A DNA stretch of 64,000 bases from Aureimonas fodinaquatilis (GTDB lineage: Bacteria; Pseudomonadota; Alphaproteobacteria; Rhizobiales; Rhizobiaceae), in assembly GCF_008369445.1 (NCBI RefSeq), contig NZ_VTWH01000001.1, forward strand, positions 1,054,001 through 1,118,000, read 5' to 3'. Under the pieces are notes generated by a model that worked only from the letters and a program-made list of their open reading frames with translations, was not told where the DNA came from and did not search any database. The position numbers were made by a program, and so were the translations under genes. Of this stretch, positions 8,445-18,045 are shown one piece after another. Position 1 is the first letter of the stretch. Every line of letters starts with the position of its first letter.

Positions 8445-8486
8445 TCATTGTCTTGCCGTGAAACGTAACCGTTTCAACGAGAAATG
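8445..8486 (+). repeat. Dispersed palindromic element, copy 2
   Basis: This partial copy reads CATTGTCTTGCCG, then GTGAAACGTAACCGTTTCAAC, then GAGAAATG. The left part of the usual TTTGTCGCATT segment is reduced to CTCATT. It is paired in tandem with copy 3, upstream of glyQ. Confidence 0.85.
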
Positions 8487-8499
8487 TGAAAACCTTTTG

Positions 8500-8555
8500 T
8501 TTTGTCGCATTGTCTTGCCGTTGAAACGTGACCGTTTCAACGAGAAATGCTTTAG
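8500..8555 (+). repeat. Dispersed palindromic element, copy 3 (closest to consensus)
   Basis: TTTGTCGCATTGTCTTGCCG is followed by GTTGAAACG-TGAC-CGTTTCAAC (9-bp stem, 4-base loop), then GAGAAATGCTTTAG. It ends 68 bp before the glyQ start and is in the same direction as glyQ. The repeats may lie in the glyQ leader RNA. Confidence 0.9.
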
Positions 8556-8623
8556 GGCACTTGACCGGTCCGCCGCACGCATGGCAACTCCGGGCGATAG
8601 TCCAGCTCTGAAAGCCGCTTGCC

Positions 8624-9562
8624 ATGTCCGACCTGCCTCTTCATATGCGCCCGGAACGCTCGTTCCAGGGCTTGATTTTGGCTTTGCACCGCTATTGGGC
8701 AGATTTTGGCTGCGTCATTCTGCAACCCTATGACATGGAAGTGGGGGCCGGCACCTTTCACCCCGCAACCACATTGCGCGCACTGGGGCCAAAACGCTGG
8801 AATGCCGCCTATGTGCAGCCATCCCGCCGGCCGAAAGATGGGCGCTATGGCGAAAACCCGAACCGGCTGCAGCACTATTATCAGTATCAGGTTATCCTCA
8901 AGCCCAATCCTGCCAATTTGCAGGAACTGTATCTCGGTTCACTCAGCGCCATTGGCGTGGACCAGCTGACGCACGACATACGCTTCGTGGAAGATGACTG
9001 GGAAAGCCCGACACTCGGCGCGTGGGGCCTGGGCTGGGAATGCTGGTGCGACGGAATGGAAGTTTCGCAGTTCACCTATTTTCAGCAGGTGTGCGGCATA
9101 GAGTGCTCTCCCGTTGCAGGAGAACTGACATACGGGCTGGAGCGGCTCGCAATGTATGTTCAGAATGTCGACAATGTTTATGAGCTGAACTTCAACGGGC
9201 GGGAAGGCGACGAAAAGGTAACCTATGGCGACGTGTTTCTGCAGGCTGAGCAGGAATATTCGCGGTACAATTTTGAATATGCCAACACCGCAGTTCTGCT
9301 GAAGCATTTTGAAGATGCCGAACGCGAATGCCTGGCATTGCTGGCAGCAGGCGCGCCAGACAGCGCAAGCGCTTTGCATCGCTGTGTTTTGCCCGCCTAT
9401 GACCAGACGATCAAGGCCAGCCACGTCTTCAACCTGCTTGATGCGCGCGGCGTTATTTCCGTAACAGAACGCCAGAGCTACATTCTGCGCGTACGCTCCC
9501 TTGCGAAGGCGTGCGGCGAGGCATTTCTGCTGACCGAAGCAGGCGGTGCCACCGCCATTTGA
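8624..9562 (+). CDS. glyQ: Glycine-tRNA ligase alpha subunit
   Basis: GlyQ is the catalytic subunit of the tetrameric bacterial-type glycyl-tRNA synthetase. The 312-residue length is normal. [19 protein letters not shown] opens the class II core, followed by [17 protein letters not shown] (motif 1 region) and [18 protein letters not shown], and [16 protein letters not shown] lies near the C-terminus. The partner glyS is 1.2 kb downstream, separated by a zinc metallopeptidase gene. Two tandem palindromic elements lie in the 210-bp leader. Confidence 0.97.
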   Translation: MSDLPLHMRPERSFQGLILALHRYWADFGCVILQPYDMEVGAGTFHPATTLRALGPKRWNAAYVQPSRRPKDGRYGENPNRLQHYYQYQVILKPNPANLQELYLGSLSAIGVDQLTHDIRFVEDDWESPTLGAWGLGWECWCDGMEVSQFTYFQQVCGIECSPVAGELTYGLERLAMYVQNVDNVYELNFNGREGDEKVTYGDVFLQAEQEYSRYNFEYANTAVLLKHFEDAERECLALLAAGAPDSASALHRCVLPAYDQTIKASHVFNLLDARGVISVTERQSYILRVRSLAKACGEAFLLTEAGGATAI

Positions 9563-9608
9563 GGCAGTTGATTTTATGCCTGTGGTTGTGCCTTTATTCG
9601 GGTAGTCA

Positions 9609-9646
9609 GATTGTCTGCAATGATCTTCCAATCACCTCAGACAATC
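9609..9646. terminator. Inverted repeat downstream of glyQ
   Basis: GATTGTCTG (9609-9617) and CAGACAATC (9638-9646) form a 9-bp stem around a 20-base loop, 46 bp after glyQ. It is followed by TTTTGTTTTGT, so it could act as a terminator. The T-rich stretch is also the start of the next palindromic element. Confidence 0.5.
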
Positions 9647-9654
9647 CAATTTTG

Positions 9655-9710
9655 TTTTGTCCCATTGCCTTGCCGTTCAAACGGAACAGTTTCAACGACA
9701 AATGCTCTAG
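9655..9710 (+). repeat. Dispersed palindromic element, copy 4
   Basis: TTTTGTCCCATTGCCTTGCCG, with a one-base stem mismatch in GTTCAAAC-GGAACA-GTTTCAAC, is followed by GACAAATGCTCTAG. The element ends directly at the ribosome-binding site (AGGAG) of the metallopeptidase gene, 12 bp before its ATG. Confidence 0.85.
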
Positions 9711-9722
9711 CAGGAGAATGGC

Positions 9723-10613
9723 ATGCTTTGGAAAGGCCGCAGGCAAAGCACCAATGTTTCAGACCGACGCGGTGCCGGTGGCGGCGGCGGCTTTGGTGGG
9801 CCGATGCGCATTCCCGTGCGAGCGGGCGGTGGCGGCGGCATCGGCTTTCTGATCATCATCGGCATTTTGTGGCTGGGATTTGGCATTAACCCGCTGACTT
9901 TGCTGGGGTTGGACGGCGGCGGCGGCGCCCCGACCACGCAAACCGCCACGCAGAACCCGGCAGGCCCGCGTGGCGATGACGAGGCCCGCGATTTTGTCGC
10001 GACGGTTCTGGCCGATACCGAAGACACGTGGAACCGGCGTTTTTCCGAATCGGGATCAAGCTATACTGAGCCAAAGCTGGTGCTGTTCACCGGTTCGGTG
10101 CAGTCTGCCTGCGGTATGGCCGGCTCTGCCAGCGGTCCGTTTTACTGCCCCGCCGACCGCCAGGTTTACATTGACCTTTCATTTTTCCGGCAGTTGGCAA
10201 CACAGCTTCAGGCGCCGGGCGAGTTTGCACAGGCTTATGTGATTGCGCATGAAGTCGGGCATCATGTGCAAAACCTGATTGGCGTATTGCCGCGCACAAT
10301 GCAGCTGCGTCAGCAGCTTTCGCCGTCTGATGCCAATGCAATATCGGTGTTGACGGAATTGCAGGCAGACTGCTTTGCCGGGGTGTGGGCGCATGACACG
10401 TTTGAAGCCGGTTATCTGGAGCCGGGCGACATTGAATCGGCTTTGAATGCCGCCACACAGATTGGCGATGACACGCTGCAACGCCGCACGCAGGGCGAAG
10501 TGGTGCCGGACAGCTTTACGCATGGCACTTCCGCGCAGCGCAAAGAATGGTTCAGCCGGGGCTATGAAACTGGCGACACCGATCAGTGCGACACATTTCA
10601 GGGGCGGTTATAA
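9723..10613 (+). CDS. ypfJ: Neutral zinc metallopeptidase, YpfJ/KPN_02809 family
   Basis: The 296-residue protein has a zincin site HEVGHH (VIAHEVGHHVQNL, near residue 175) and a third-ligand region ELQADCFAGVWAH, the layout of the YpfJ family. A glycine-rich stretch precedes one transmembrane helix (about residues 38-57, FLIIIGILWLGFGINPLTLL), so the catalytic domain is probably periplasmic. C-terminal MADDS-like parts are not visible, but SFTHGTSAQRKEWFSRGYETGD is typical of the family. Substrates are unknown. It lies between glyQ and glyS. AGGAG six bases upstream supports the ATG at 9723. Confidence 0.92.
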   Translation: MLWKGRRQSTNVSDRRGAGGGGGFGGPMRIPVRAGGGGGIGFLIIIGILWLGFGINPLTLLGLDGGGGAPTTQTATQNPAGPRGDDEARDFVATVLADTEDTWNRRFSESGSSYTEPKLVLFTGSVQSACGMAGSASGPFYCPADRQVYIDLSFFRQLATQLQAPGEFAQAYVIAHEVGHHVQNLIGVLPRTMQLRQQLSPSDANAISVLTELQADCFAGVWAHDTFEAGYLEPGDIESALNAATQIGDDTLQRRTQGEVVPDSFTHGTSAQRKEWFSRGYETGDTDQCDTFQGRL

Positions 10614-10730
10614 CCGCCTCTGCCACCGCTTTGCCTTGACAGCGCGGCTATGGTGTCGGATTGACCAGTTCACGTTAACACCGGCCCAGTGCCAACCTGT
10701 CTGCCGCAGGACGGGTGGAAAGTATGAGTC

Positions 10731-12857
10731 ATGCCCGATCTGCTTCTTGAGCTTTGTTCCGAGGAAATTCCTGCTCGCATGCAGCGCAAGGCTGCTGGCG
10801 ATCTGAAGAAACTGGTAACTGATGCGCTGGTGGAAGCCGGTCTGACCTATGATGGCGCGCGCGAATACTGGACGCCGCGCCGCCTGGTGCTGGATCTTCG
10901 CGGGTTGGAAGCGCGCTCACGCGATGTGCGGGAAGAGCGCAAGGGCCCGCGCACCGATGCACCGGAAAAGGCCATTGAAGGCTTCCTGCGCGGGGCTGGC
11001 TTGATCTCGATTGAGCAGGCTGAAAAGCGGTCGGACGGCAAAAAAGGTGAGTTCTACGTTGCGGTAATCGAACGTCCGGGTCGTTTGGCGGAAGAGATCA
11101 TTGCCGACATCATGCCTGGCATTATCCGCGATTTTCCGTGGCCGAAATCCATGCGCTGGGGCGCTGCCTCTCGCGAGCCGGGAAGTCTGCGCTGGGTGCG
11201 CCCGCTGCAATCGATCATCTGTCTGTTCGGCCCGGAAAATGGCGAAACCGTTGTCGTGCCGTTCGAGGTTGCGGGCATACAGTCCGGCAACACCACGGTG
11301 GGCCACCGCTTCCACGCGCCGGAGGAATTCGCTGTCCGCCGGTTTGACGACTATGTGGCAAAGCTGGAAAAAGCCCGCGTGGTGCTGGATGCGGAGCGCC
11401 GCAAGCAGATTATCCAAACCGACGCTGAAACACTGGCCTTTGCACAAGGGCTGGAAGTTCTGGCCGATGAGGGGTTGCTGGAAGAGGTCAGTGGTCTGGT
11501 GGAATGGCCGGTGGTGCTGATGGGGTCTTTCGATCCGGCCTTTCTGTCCATTCCGGCCGAAATGATCCAGCTGACAATTCGCACCAATCAGAAATGCTTT
11601 GTCACCCGCCACCGGGACGGTGAGGGGCTGGCTGACAAATTTCTGCTGGTGGCCAATATAGATGCCAGCGATGGCGGAGCGGAAATTGCCCGTGGCAATG
11701 GCAAGGTTGTCAGAGCGCGGCTTTCCGACGCGCTGTATTTCTGGCAGACCGACCAGGGCGCGCTTCCTGACCAGACTGTGTTGCAGGATGCTGCCGGAAA
11801 ATTTGGTCTTGAGCTTGCCAAGCCACTGGACCAGCGTATGGCCAAGCTGGATGCGCTGAATGTAACCTTTCATGCCAAACTGGGAACGCAGGGCCAGCGG
11901 GTGCGCCGCATGGCCGATCTGGCCGTGGCGCTGGCGCCGCTGACCGGCGCTGATGTGGAGCTGACACGCAGGGCGGCGGTGTTGGCCAAAGCCGATCTGA
12001 CCACCGAAGCCGTGGGCGAATTTCCGGAGTTGCAGGGGCTGATGGGCCGCAAATACGCGGCGCTGCAAGGTGAAGCGGACAGCGTGCAGAGCGCAATTGA
12101 AGACCACTATAAGCCACTGGGGCCTGGGGACAGGGTGCCAACCGATAGCGTTGCTGCGACTGTGGCGCTGGCCGACAAGCTGGATACCCTTGCCGGTTTC
12201 TGGTCGATTGACGAAAAGCCCACCGGCTCCAAAGACCCTTACGCATTGCGCCGCGCTGCACTGGGTGTCATCCGCATTCTGCTTGATAACAACATCCGCC
12301 TGCGGCTTGGGCAGTTCATTCCCGCAGGGGATTTGCTGGCATTCTTTCATGATCGGCTGAAGGTGCAGCTTCGCGACAGCGGGGCCCGTCACGATCTGGT
12401 GGATGCGGTGCTGTACGGTTCTGCCGATGACAGCAAGGATGATCTGGTTGACCTTTCGCGCCGGGTTGCTGCCTTGGGGTTGATGCTGGACACGGAAGAT
12501 GGCCGCAACCTTCTGGCCGCCTATCGGCGGGCAGCCAATATTCTGGCAGCGGAAGAAAAGAAGGGCACAGCAGTTGCCGCAGCAGTTGATGCCGGCTTGT
12601 TTGAAGAGGCAGAGGAAACCGCGCTGCTGGAAGCGATTGTGGCGACAGAAACTGCGGTTGAGCAGGCGGTGAGCAGCGAAAACTACCCGGCAGCGGCAGC
12701 AGCCCTTGCCACATTGCGCGCACCGGCTGATGCCTTTTTTGAAAAAGTGCTGGTCAATGCGGAAAACCCGGATGTTCGTGCCAACCGGCTGGCATTGCTG
12801 GCACGCATTCGCACAGCAACCGAACAGGTAGCTGATTTCTCGCGGATTGCCGGATAA
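10731..12857 (+). CDS. glyS: Glycine-tRNA ligase beta subunit
   Basis: The 708-residue GlyS is the tRNA-recognition subunit that pairs with GlyQ. It starts [18 protein letters not shown], the conserved opening of the family, and ends with a helical anticodon-binding-like domain ([27 protein letters not shown]). Length and motifs are normal. It follows the metallopeptidase gene by 117 bp. The gene is separated from glyQ, so the two subunits may be expressed from different transcripts. Confidence 0.97.
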   Translation: MPDLLLELCSEEIPARMQRKAAGDLKKLVTDALVEAGLTYDGAREYWTPRRLVLDLRGLEARSRDVREERKGPRTDAPEKAIEGFLRGAGLISIEQAEKRSDGKKGEFYVAVIERPGRLAEEIIADIMPGIIRDFPWPKSMRWGAASREPGSLRWVRPLQSIICLFGPENGETVVVPFEVAGIQSGNTTVGHRFHAPEEFAVRRFDDYVAKLEKARVVLDAERRKQIIQTDAETLAFAQGLEVLADEGLLEEVSGLVEWPVVLMGSFDPAFLSIPAEMIQLTIRTNQKCFVTRHRDGEGLADKFLLVANIDASDGGAEIARGNGKVVRARLSDALYFWQTDQGALPDQTVLQDAAGKFGLELAKPLDQRMAKLDALNVTFHAKLGTQGQRVRRMADLAVALAPLTGADVELTRRAAVLAKADLTTEAVGEFPELQGLMGRKYAALQGEADSVQSAIEDHYKPLGPGDRVPTDSVAATVALADKLDTLAGFWSIDEKPTGSKDPYALRRAALGVIRILLDNNIRLRLGQFIPAGDLLAFFHDRLKVQLRDSGARHDLVDAVLYGSADDSKDDLVDLSRRVAALGLMLDTEDGRNLLAAYRRAANILAAEEKKGTAVAAAVDAGLFEEAEETALLEAIVATETAVEQAVSSENYPAAAAALATLRAPADAFFEKVLVNAENPDVRANRLALLARIRTATEQVADFSRIAG

Positions 12858-13150
12858 TTTCGATCAGTAAAAGTTGAAGAGCCGGAGCCACGCAAGCTGC
12901 AAAGTGCAGTATTAGAGCGTTTACAGGTGTTTTTCGCTTCTGCAGACGCTCGTACATTTACAATCATAGGTTTCGCATCAAGGTTCCGTTAAGGAAAAAG
13001 ACACTTCTTTGCACCTATTCTGCCCTTAACTCGCCAGAATGAGATGGCATAAGCTGCTGAAATGGCAGCAAAAAATATCTTACTTCTCTGTTCGCGGACC
13101 GATTCGGAAAGCGTTTACCGCAGTGCGATGGAGACGAGGGGGCCTAATTT
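12858..13150. other. Intergenic region before the lysozyme gene
   Basis: There is no credible gene. A loose dyad, GAGCGT (12915-12920) with ACGCTC (12946-12951), is the only possible terminator for glyS. The A/T-rich stretch around 12960-13030 is the likeliest promoter site for the lysozyme gene, but no clear -35/-10 pair was identified. Confidence 0.5.
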
Positions 13151-14584
13151 ATGCAAAGTCCGGCTGCGGCGTTAAAGGCCGCAACGCGTTGGATCACGGC
13201 ACTTGCTGCCGGGGCAGTTATTGGTTTGTCATCGCCAGCAATGGCGCTGTGGAACGAGCCCTGGAAAAATGCCGACCGCGCTTTGGTGATCGATGCCTAT
13301 GAGTTCAACCCGATTGATTGGCTTGAACTGACAAGCGACAAGCGCATTGCCGGATTTATCAACAAGGCCTCGGACGGCATGCCACCGGCATGGTCTTGCC
13401 GGGGACTAACAGGCGACGACGAAAACCTTTGCAAAAATCGGTGGTGGAAATACTCCGTTACCAAGGAACTTTATCAGACACGCCGCACCATGGCCAAGCA
13501 GCTTGGCCTGAAATGGGGCGCGTATCATCTGGGCCGCCCTGGCAACCCGCGCGAGCAGGCAGACCATTTTCTGGAATTTGCCGAGCCAAGCGATGATGAA
13601 CTGATCGCCATTGATATTGAGGACAACACCTCTGAGTGGATGTCGCTGGCAGATGCTGAAATCTTCGCCGACCAGATCAAGATCCGCACGGGCCGGTATC
13701 CGGTGCTTTACACCAACGGCTCAACTGCTGCCTATGTGGACAAGAACCGCGAGACTTACCCGCTCCTGTCCCGCCTGCCACTCTGGTATGCCCGCTACCG
13801 GGACGACATTACCGGGCTTTTCCCTCAGGATAGCTGGCCAAGCTATGCCCTGTGGCAGTTTTCCTCGATGCACAATTGCAATGACCGCTCGTGCCCTTAC
13901 CGGGTTAATGGCGCAAAGACCGATATTGACGTGAATGTTTCGCCGCTGAGCGTCGCGGAGCTGAAAAAGGCCTGGCCATTCGGTGAGTTGACCCAGCGGA
14001 AGAATGAAACTGAGCCGACACTGATGGTCAGCGCCTACAATGCAGTAGACGCCGGGCGCGTTGATCCGCTGGCCTTGCTTTCCGAAGCTGCGCGGCGTGA
14101 GCATGCCGGCAAGCCGAACCAGCCTATACTGTCATCGCTGACACGCGGACCAAAGGTCGATCCGGATATGCCGGGCGACCACGCTCCAGTGGGCATGTTT
14201 GCTTCACTGCTGGACTCAATGGACAGGTTTGAAATGCGGATGCGCCGCGTCTGGAACGCCTTGACCGATGATGTTCCCGCTCAGGAAGCACCAAGCCGAT
14301 TGTCTTCCCTGTTGCAGGCCTCTCCGCCGCTGCAACTGGCAAGCGCACCGCGCATACCGGAAGAGGCTCGCTCTTTCATTATTGAGCAGATGAAAAAGGC
14401 ACAGGCCGCACAGGCCGCACAGGCTCAAGCCAAGGCAACGGCTAAGGACGCAGCCGTACCGGTGACTGCGCTGACCGATCTTGCCACAGAACGTGGCGGC
14501 CGGTTGACCGGTGCAGCTTCAGCACTGGAAAGCCTGATGCTGAGCGGTGGGCGTGTGGCTTCGGCTTTTGAGGTCACACAGTAA
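13151..14584 (+). CDS. Secreted GH25 (lysozyme-type) muramidase with C-terminal extension
   Basis: This 477-residue protein carries a signal peptide (basic region then ITALAAGAVIGLSSPAMA, cleavage near residue 32) and a GH25 domain from about residue 45 to 265. The motifs are VIDAYEFN (Asp48), KWGAYHLGRP, and the catalytic DIED (Asp155, Glu157). ALWQFSSMH comes near the domain end. GH25 enzymes cut the beta-1,4 bond between N-acetylmuramic acid and N-acetylglucosamine. The remaining 200 residues are Ala/Gln-rich (AAQAAQAQAKA) and match no domain I know. A role in cell wall remodelling of the bacterium itself or in competition is possible; the sequence does not decide. Confidence 0.88.
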   Translation: MQSPAAALKAATRWITALAAGAVIGLSSPAMALWNEPWKNADRALVIDAYEFNPIDWLELTSDKRIAGFINKASDGMPPAWSCRGLTGDDENLCKNRWWKYSVTKELYQTRRTMAKQLGLKWGAYHLGRPGNPREQADHFLEFAEPSDDELIAIDIEDNTSEWMSLADAEIFADQIKIRTGRYPVLYTNGSTAAYVDKNRETYPLLSRLPLWYARYRDDITGLFPQDSWPSYALWQFSSMHNCNDRSCPYRVNGAKTDIDVNVSPLSVAELKKAWPFGELTQRKNETEPTLMVSAYNAVDAGRVDPLALLSEAARREHAGKPNQPILSSLTRGPKVDPDMPGDHAPVGMFASLLDSMDRFEMRMRRVWNALTDDVPAQEAPSRLSSLLQASPPLQLASAPRIPEEARSFIIEQMKKAQAAQAAQAQAKATAKDAAVPVTALTDLATERGGRLTGAASALESLMLSGGRVASAFEVTQ

Positions 14585-14670
14585 AATTACGTCGCCAATC
14601 AAGTCCATATTGGTTTGTGCATATGGAATCAGCTAAACCCTGTCGAAAGATGGCGTTTGGCGGATCAGAC

Positions 14671-15648
14671 ATGCAGATACTGGACAGTGCGCTGGAGGCT
14701 ACACGCGATGCCGCAGCCGCACGTTTGATGGCCGGTGAGTTGGTGGCCCTGCCAACCGAAACCGTCTATGGCCTTGCCGGTGATGCCACAAACGGCCAGG
14801 CCGTTGCCCGAATATACGAGGCCAAAGGCCGCCCGGCATTTAATCCGCTGATTGCACATGTTTCCAGTTTTGAAATGGCACGGCAATTGGTGGACATGAA
14901 CCCGGTGGCAGAAAAGCTTGCTGCGCAGTTCTGGCCGGGGCCTCTGACGCTGGTTCTGCCTGTGGCGGAGGGCTGTCCGGTGCATCCGCTGGCCACCGCA
15001 GGTTTGCCGACACTGGCTGTGCGCATGCCCGCTGGCCCCATGCGCGACATTGTCAGAAGAGTTGGCCGTCCCCTCGCAGCGCCCAGCGCCAACCGTTCCG
15101 GCGGAGTTTCCCCAACCACAGCGGCGCATGTTGCGCACAGCCTTGGCGAAAAGGTCGGCATGATTGTCGATGGCGGTTCGGCGCGGGTTGGACTGGAATC
15201 CACCATCGTCAAGTCCGGAGAAACAGGCATTTACCTTCTGCGCCCCGGCGGTTTGCCACGTGAGGCGATTGAAGACTTTCTGGGCATGGAGCTGCTCGGC
15301 GGCGGCGAAGGCGGCATCGAAGCGCCGGGGCAGATGACCTCGCACTATGCACCCTCCGGTCATGTGCGGCTGAACGCTGTTGCCGTGAAACCGGGCGAAT
15401 ATCTGATCGGCTTTGGATCGCAGGCACTGCCGGGGCAGGAACATGCTGCCGGTTTTGCCAATCTTAGCCCCACTGGTGATCTGGTTGAAGCCGCGGCAAA
15501 TCTGTTTGCCGTGCTGGCAGCGTTTGATGCGCCGGGCATCCACACCATTGCCGTTGCACCTGTGCCGGAGCATGGGTTGGGACTGGCCATAAACGATCGC
15601 CTGCGCCGCGCGGCTGCTCCCCGGCCGTTTCAACCGGAAAAGCTGTAG
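14671..15648 (+). CDS. L-threonylcarbamoyladenylate synthase, Sua5-type
   Basis: The 325-residue protein makes threonylcarbamoyl-AMP from threonine, bicarbonate and ATP for the t6A37 tRNA modification. The YrdC domain comprises about residues 10-195, with PTETVYGLAGDA at its start and PLAAPSANRSGGVSPT in the middle. A C-terminal Sua5 domain follows (APGQMTSHYAPSG), which distinguishes it from the short YrdC form. The start at 14671 gives MQILDSALEATRDAAAA, matching the family. ATG codons at 14617 and 14650 are in the same frame and less likely. Confidence 0.93.
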   Translation: MQILDSALEATRDAAAARLMAGELVALPTETVYGLAGDATNGQAVARIYEAKGRPAFNPLIAHVSSFEMARQLVDMNPVAEKLAAQFWPGPLTLVLPVAEGCPVHPLATAGLPTLAVRMPAGPMRDIVRRVGRPLAAPSANRSGGVSPTTAAHVAHSLGEKVGMIVDGGSARVGLESTIVKSGETGIYLLRPGGLPREAIEDFLGMELLGGGEGGIEAPGQMTSHYAPSGHVRLNAVAVKPGEYLIGFGSQALPGQEHAAGFANLSPTGDLVEAAANLFAVLAAFDAPGIHTIAVAPVPEHGLGLAINDRLRRAAAPRPFQPEKL

Positions 15649-15667
15649 CTTGTTTGGAGAGCCTGAA

Positions 15668-17101
15668 ATGAACGACAATTCAGTCACACAGCCGGTTTCC
15701 GATGAGCTGGTTCAACGCTTCAGCCAGATTGTCGGAACTGCCCACGCACTGACGGACGAAGGCGACATTGCGCCCTATGTGCACGAAGAGCGTGATTTGT
15801 TCAGCGGCAGGACGCGGCTGGTGTTGCGCCCTAAAACCGTGGACGAAGTTTCGCAGATCATGAAGCTGGCGAACGAGACACGCACGCCCATCGTGCCACA
15901 GGGTGGCAATACCGGGTTGGTTGGTGGGCAGTCTCCACGCTCGGAAGCCGAAGTGCTGCTTTCACTTTCCCGGATGAACGCTATTCGTGATGTGGATGTG
16001 GCCGGGCGCACGCTGATTGCCGAAGCCGGAGTTATTCTGCAGCACGTTCAGGAGGCGGCCGATGAGGCGGGCCTGATGTTTCCGCTGTCGCTCGGTTCGG
16101 AAGGCTCATGTCAGATTGGAGGCAACCTGTCATCCAATGCCGGGGGGACGGGCGTTCTGGCCTATGGCAATTCGCGCGAATTGTGCCTTGGTGTTGAAGC
16201 CGTGTTGCCGAGCGGCGAAATTTACCACGGTCTGCGTCGGTTGAAGAAAGACAATCGCGGCTATGACCTGCGGGATCTTCTGATCGGCTCTGAGGGAACA
16301 CTGGCCGTTTTAACCGCGGCGGTCTTGAAGCTTTCTCCCAAGCCGGCAGGACGGGAGGTTGCCTATGTGGGGCTGGCTTCGCCGGAAGCGGCCTTGAATC
16401 TGCTGAAGCTGGCCGAGGCTCGTGCCGGGACACAACTCACAGCTTTCGAATTGATGCCGCGCATTGGCATGGAGTTTACGATTCGCCATACGCAAGGAGC
16501 GCGTGATCCACTGGAAGCGCCCCATCAATGGTATGTGCTGATGGAAATATCTTCCTCCCGCTCGGCAGAGGATGCCCGCGCCACAATGGAGGCGGTTCTG
16601 GAAGCGGCTTTTGAAGCGGGCGATGTGGATGATGCGGCCATTGCGCAGTCTCTCGCCGACGCAAAGGCATTCTGGCGCATGCGGGAAGAGTTGAGCTGGG
16701 CGCAAAAGCCGGAAGGCGGATCCATCAAGCACGATGTGTCTGTGCCGGTGGCATTGGTGCCGCAGTTTCTGGCTGAAGCCGGGCTGGCGGTGCTGAAAGC
16801 CATTCCCGGCGCGCGCATTGTGTCATTCGGCCATATGGGTGATGGCAATATTCACTACAACATTTCGCAGCCGGTGGGCGCGGACAAGGAAATGTTTCTC
16901 GCCCGCTGGGGAGAGATGAACGACATCGTTCATGGAATCGTGGCTGGCCTGGGCGGCAGCTTTTCGGCAGAACACGGAATTGGCCAGTTGAAGCGGGCAG
17001 AACTGGCAAAAAACAAGGCAGGTATTGAGCTGGAGTTAATGCACAGGATTAAGAAAGCGTTTGATCCTTACTCAATTCTAAACCCCGGAAAACTGCTTTA
17101 A
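15668..17101 (+). CDS. FAD-binding oxidoreductase (GlcD / D-2-hydroxyacid dehydrogenase type)
   Basis: The 477-residue enzyme is in the vanillyl-alcohol-oxidase/PCMH flavoprotein family. The FAD-binding loop is PQGGNTGLVGGQSP (near residue 78) and the C-terminal substrate domain has FGHMGDGNIHYN and SAEHGIGQLKRAEL with a conserved His. These signs suit D-lactate or D-2-hydroxyglutarate dehydrogenases; the substrate cannot be named. The ATG at 15668 gives the proper N-terminus. It is 19 bp after the Sua5 gene and probably co-transcribed with it. Confidence 0.9.
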   Translation: MNDNSVTQPVSDELVQRFSQIVGTAHALTDEGDIAPYVHEERDLFSGRTRLVLRPKTVDEVSQIMKLANETRTPIVPQGGNTGLVGGQSPRSEAEVLLSLSRMNAIRDVDVAGRTLIAEAGVILQHVQEAADEAGLMFPLSLGSEGSCQIGGNLSSNAGGTGVLAYGNSRELCLGVEAVLPSGEIYHGLRRLKKDNRGYDLRDLLIGSEGTLAVLTAAVLKLSPKPAGREVAYVGLASPEAALNLLKLAEARAGTQLTAFELMPRIGMEFTIRHTQGARDPLEAPHQWYVLMEISSSRSAEDARATMEAVLEAAFEAGDVDDAAIAQSLADAKAFWRMREELSWAQKPEGGSIKHDVSVPVALVPQFLAEAGLAVLKAIPGARIVSFGHMGDGNIHYNISQPVGADKEMFLARWGEMNDIVHGIVAGLGGSFSAEHGIGQLKRAELAKNKAGIELELMHRIKKAFDPYSILNPGKLL

Positions 17102-17249
17102 TAACTTGTTCAAGCGTACCATTTGATAACCTTGAATTCAGCTACGAATACTTAACCGCATTTCTTCAGAGGCTCGAAACACACGCCAGCTAGATTGATC
17201 ACAACAGAGCCGGATGACCGGCACGTTCAGATCATGAAGGCGACAGGCA

Positions 17250-17825
17250 ATGAGCATCGTTTCCGGAAAAAGCACAATCAATCCAGCCTGGACACGTACG
17301 CCGATCCGTCTGGACCCGGCTGTGGCAGATCGCAAGATCAGCTTTGACATCATGGACGGCGAGGAACTGGTGTCTTATCGCGTTGATCGCCGCGGAGCTG
17401 TGGTGCGCAGAATGTATGGTGGCAGCAACGTGCCGGTTTCGGTTCCGCTTGCGCCTTCCGCCTTTCGCGGCGTTGCGGCGCGGGCAATGGAAGAGGCGGC
17501 CGGGCATGTTACGGTGACGCTGGAGCTTTTGCATGAAGATGCCAGCCTGAGCGTGCCGCTGCTTGTGGCCACGGACCTGTTTGATGTGGCTGCAGACTGG
17601 CGCAGCTGGGCAGATTTGTTCGCGCTGCCAATGTTGATGGTTGAGGCTGACGGAACTGTGACTGCGCTGGACGACACATTGGGGCAACTGCGTGCAGCCA
17701 GCCCGGCAGACCGGCGCCGCAACTACCACAAGGGCCGCCGCCCACGCTTTCTTGTGCGCCGCAAACCCGGCGGTCTGGCTATGCGGATGAAAATTGAAGG
17801 CCACGAGATCATTGCACGCAAGTGA
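17250..17825 (+). CDS. DUF6101 family protein
   Basis: The 191-residue soluble protein (MSIVSGKSTINPAWTRTPIRLD) matches a family I remember from Hyphomicrobiales. It has the segments VSYRVDRRGAVVRRMYGG and FRGVAARAMEE, and a basic tail (RRRNYHKGRRPRFLVRRK) with RRP repeats. No catalytic residues are recognisable. It has its own 148-bp upstream spacer and no obvious operon partner. Confidence 0.75.
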   Translation: MSIVSGKSTINPAWTRTPIRLDPAVADRKISFDIMDGEELVSYRVDRRGAVVRRMYGGSNVPVSVPLAPSAFRGVAARAMEEAAGHVTVTLELLHEDASLSVPLLVATDLFDVAADWRSWADLFALPMLMVEADGTVTALDDTLGQLRAASPADRRRNYHKGRRPRFLVRRKPGGLAMRMKIEGHEIIARK

Positions 17826-17847
17826 ACACAAACAATTCACATAACTG

Positions 17848-17890
17848 CGCTTGCTGTTGAAACGGTTGCGCTTCAGCGACAAGACACGGC
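17848..17890 (-). repeat. Dispersed palindromic element, degenerate reverse-oriented copy 5
   Basis: GTTGAAACGGTTGCGCTTCAGCG, followed by ACAAGACACGGCAACAAAAC, aligns with the reverse complement of the element. The left stem end is imperfect (A opposite C). Its AAATGC end, mostly lost, would face the 3' end of the DUF6101 gene. It is therefore an exception to the rule that copies face a start codon. Confidence 0.55.
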
Positions 17891-18045
17891 AACAAAACAG
17901 CGAACTGGAGCAGTCCAGGCTCTGACTTTCTTGCTTTCACTCCCTGCATTTGCGTCAAATCAAAGAGGTCGAGACATTTTTGCGCTTCTATTGGAAGTGG
18001 AAGTGTTTCAGGCGCTCTGTTTGTCTGGCAGTCAGGAGATGGATT

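Noticed and set aside
8410-8733. Rightward frame between the small membrane gene and glyQ.
   Set aside because: It translates the repeat elements and then overlaps glyQ in another frame.
10917-12392. Long open frame (491 codons) opposite glyS.
   Set aside because: It is the antisense shadow of glyS, with His/Gln-rich composition typical of such shadows.
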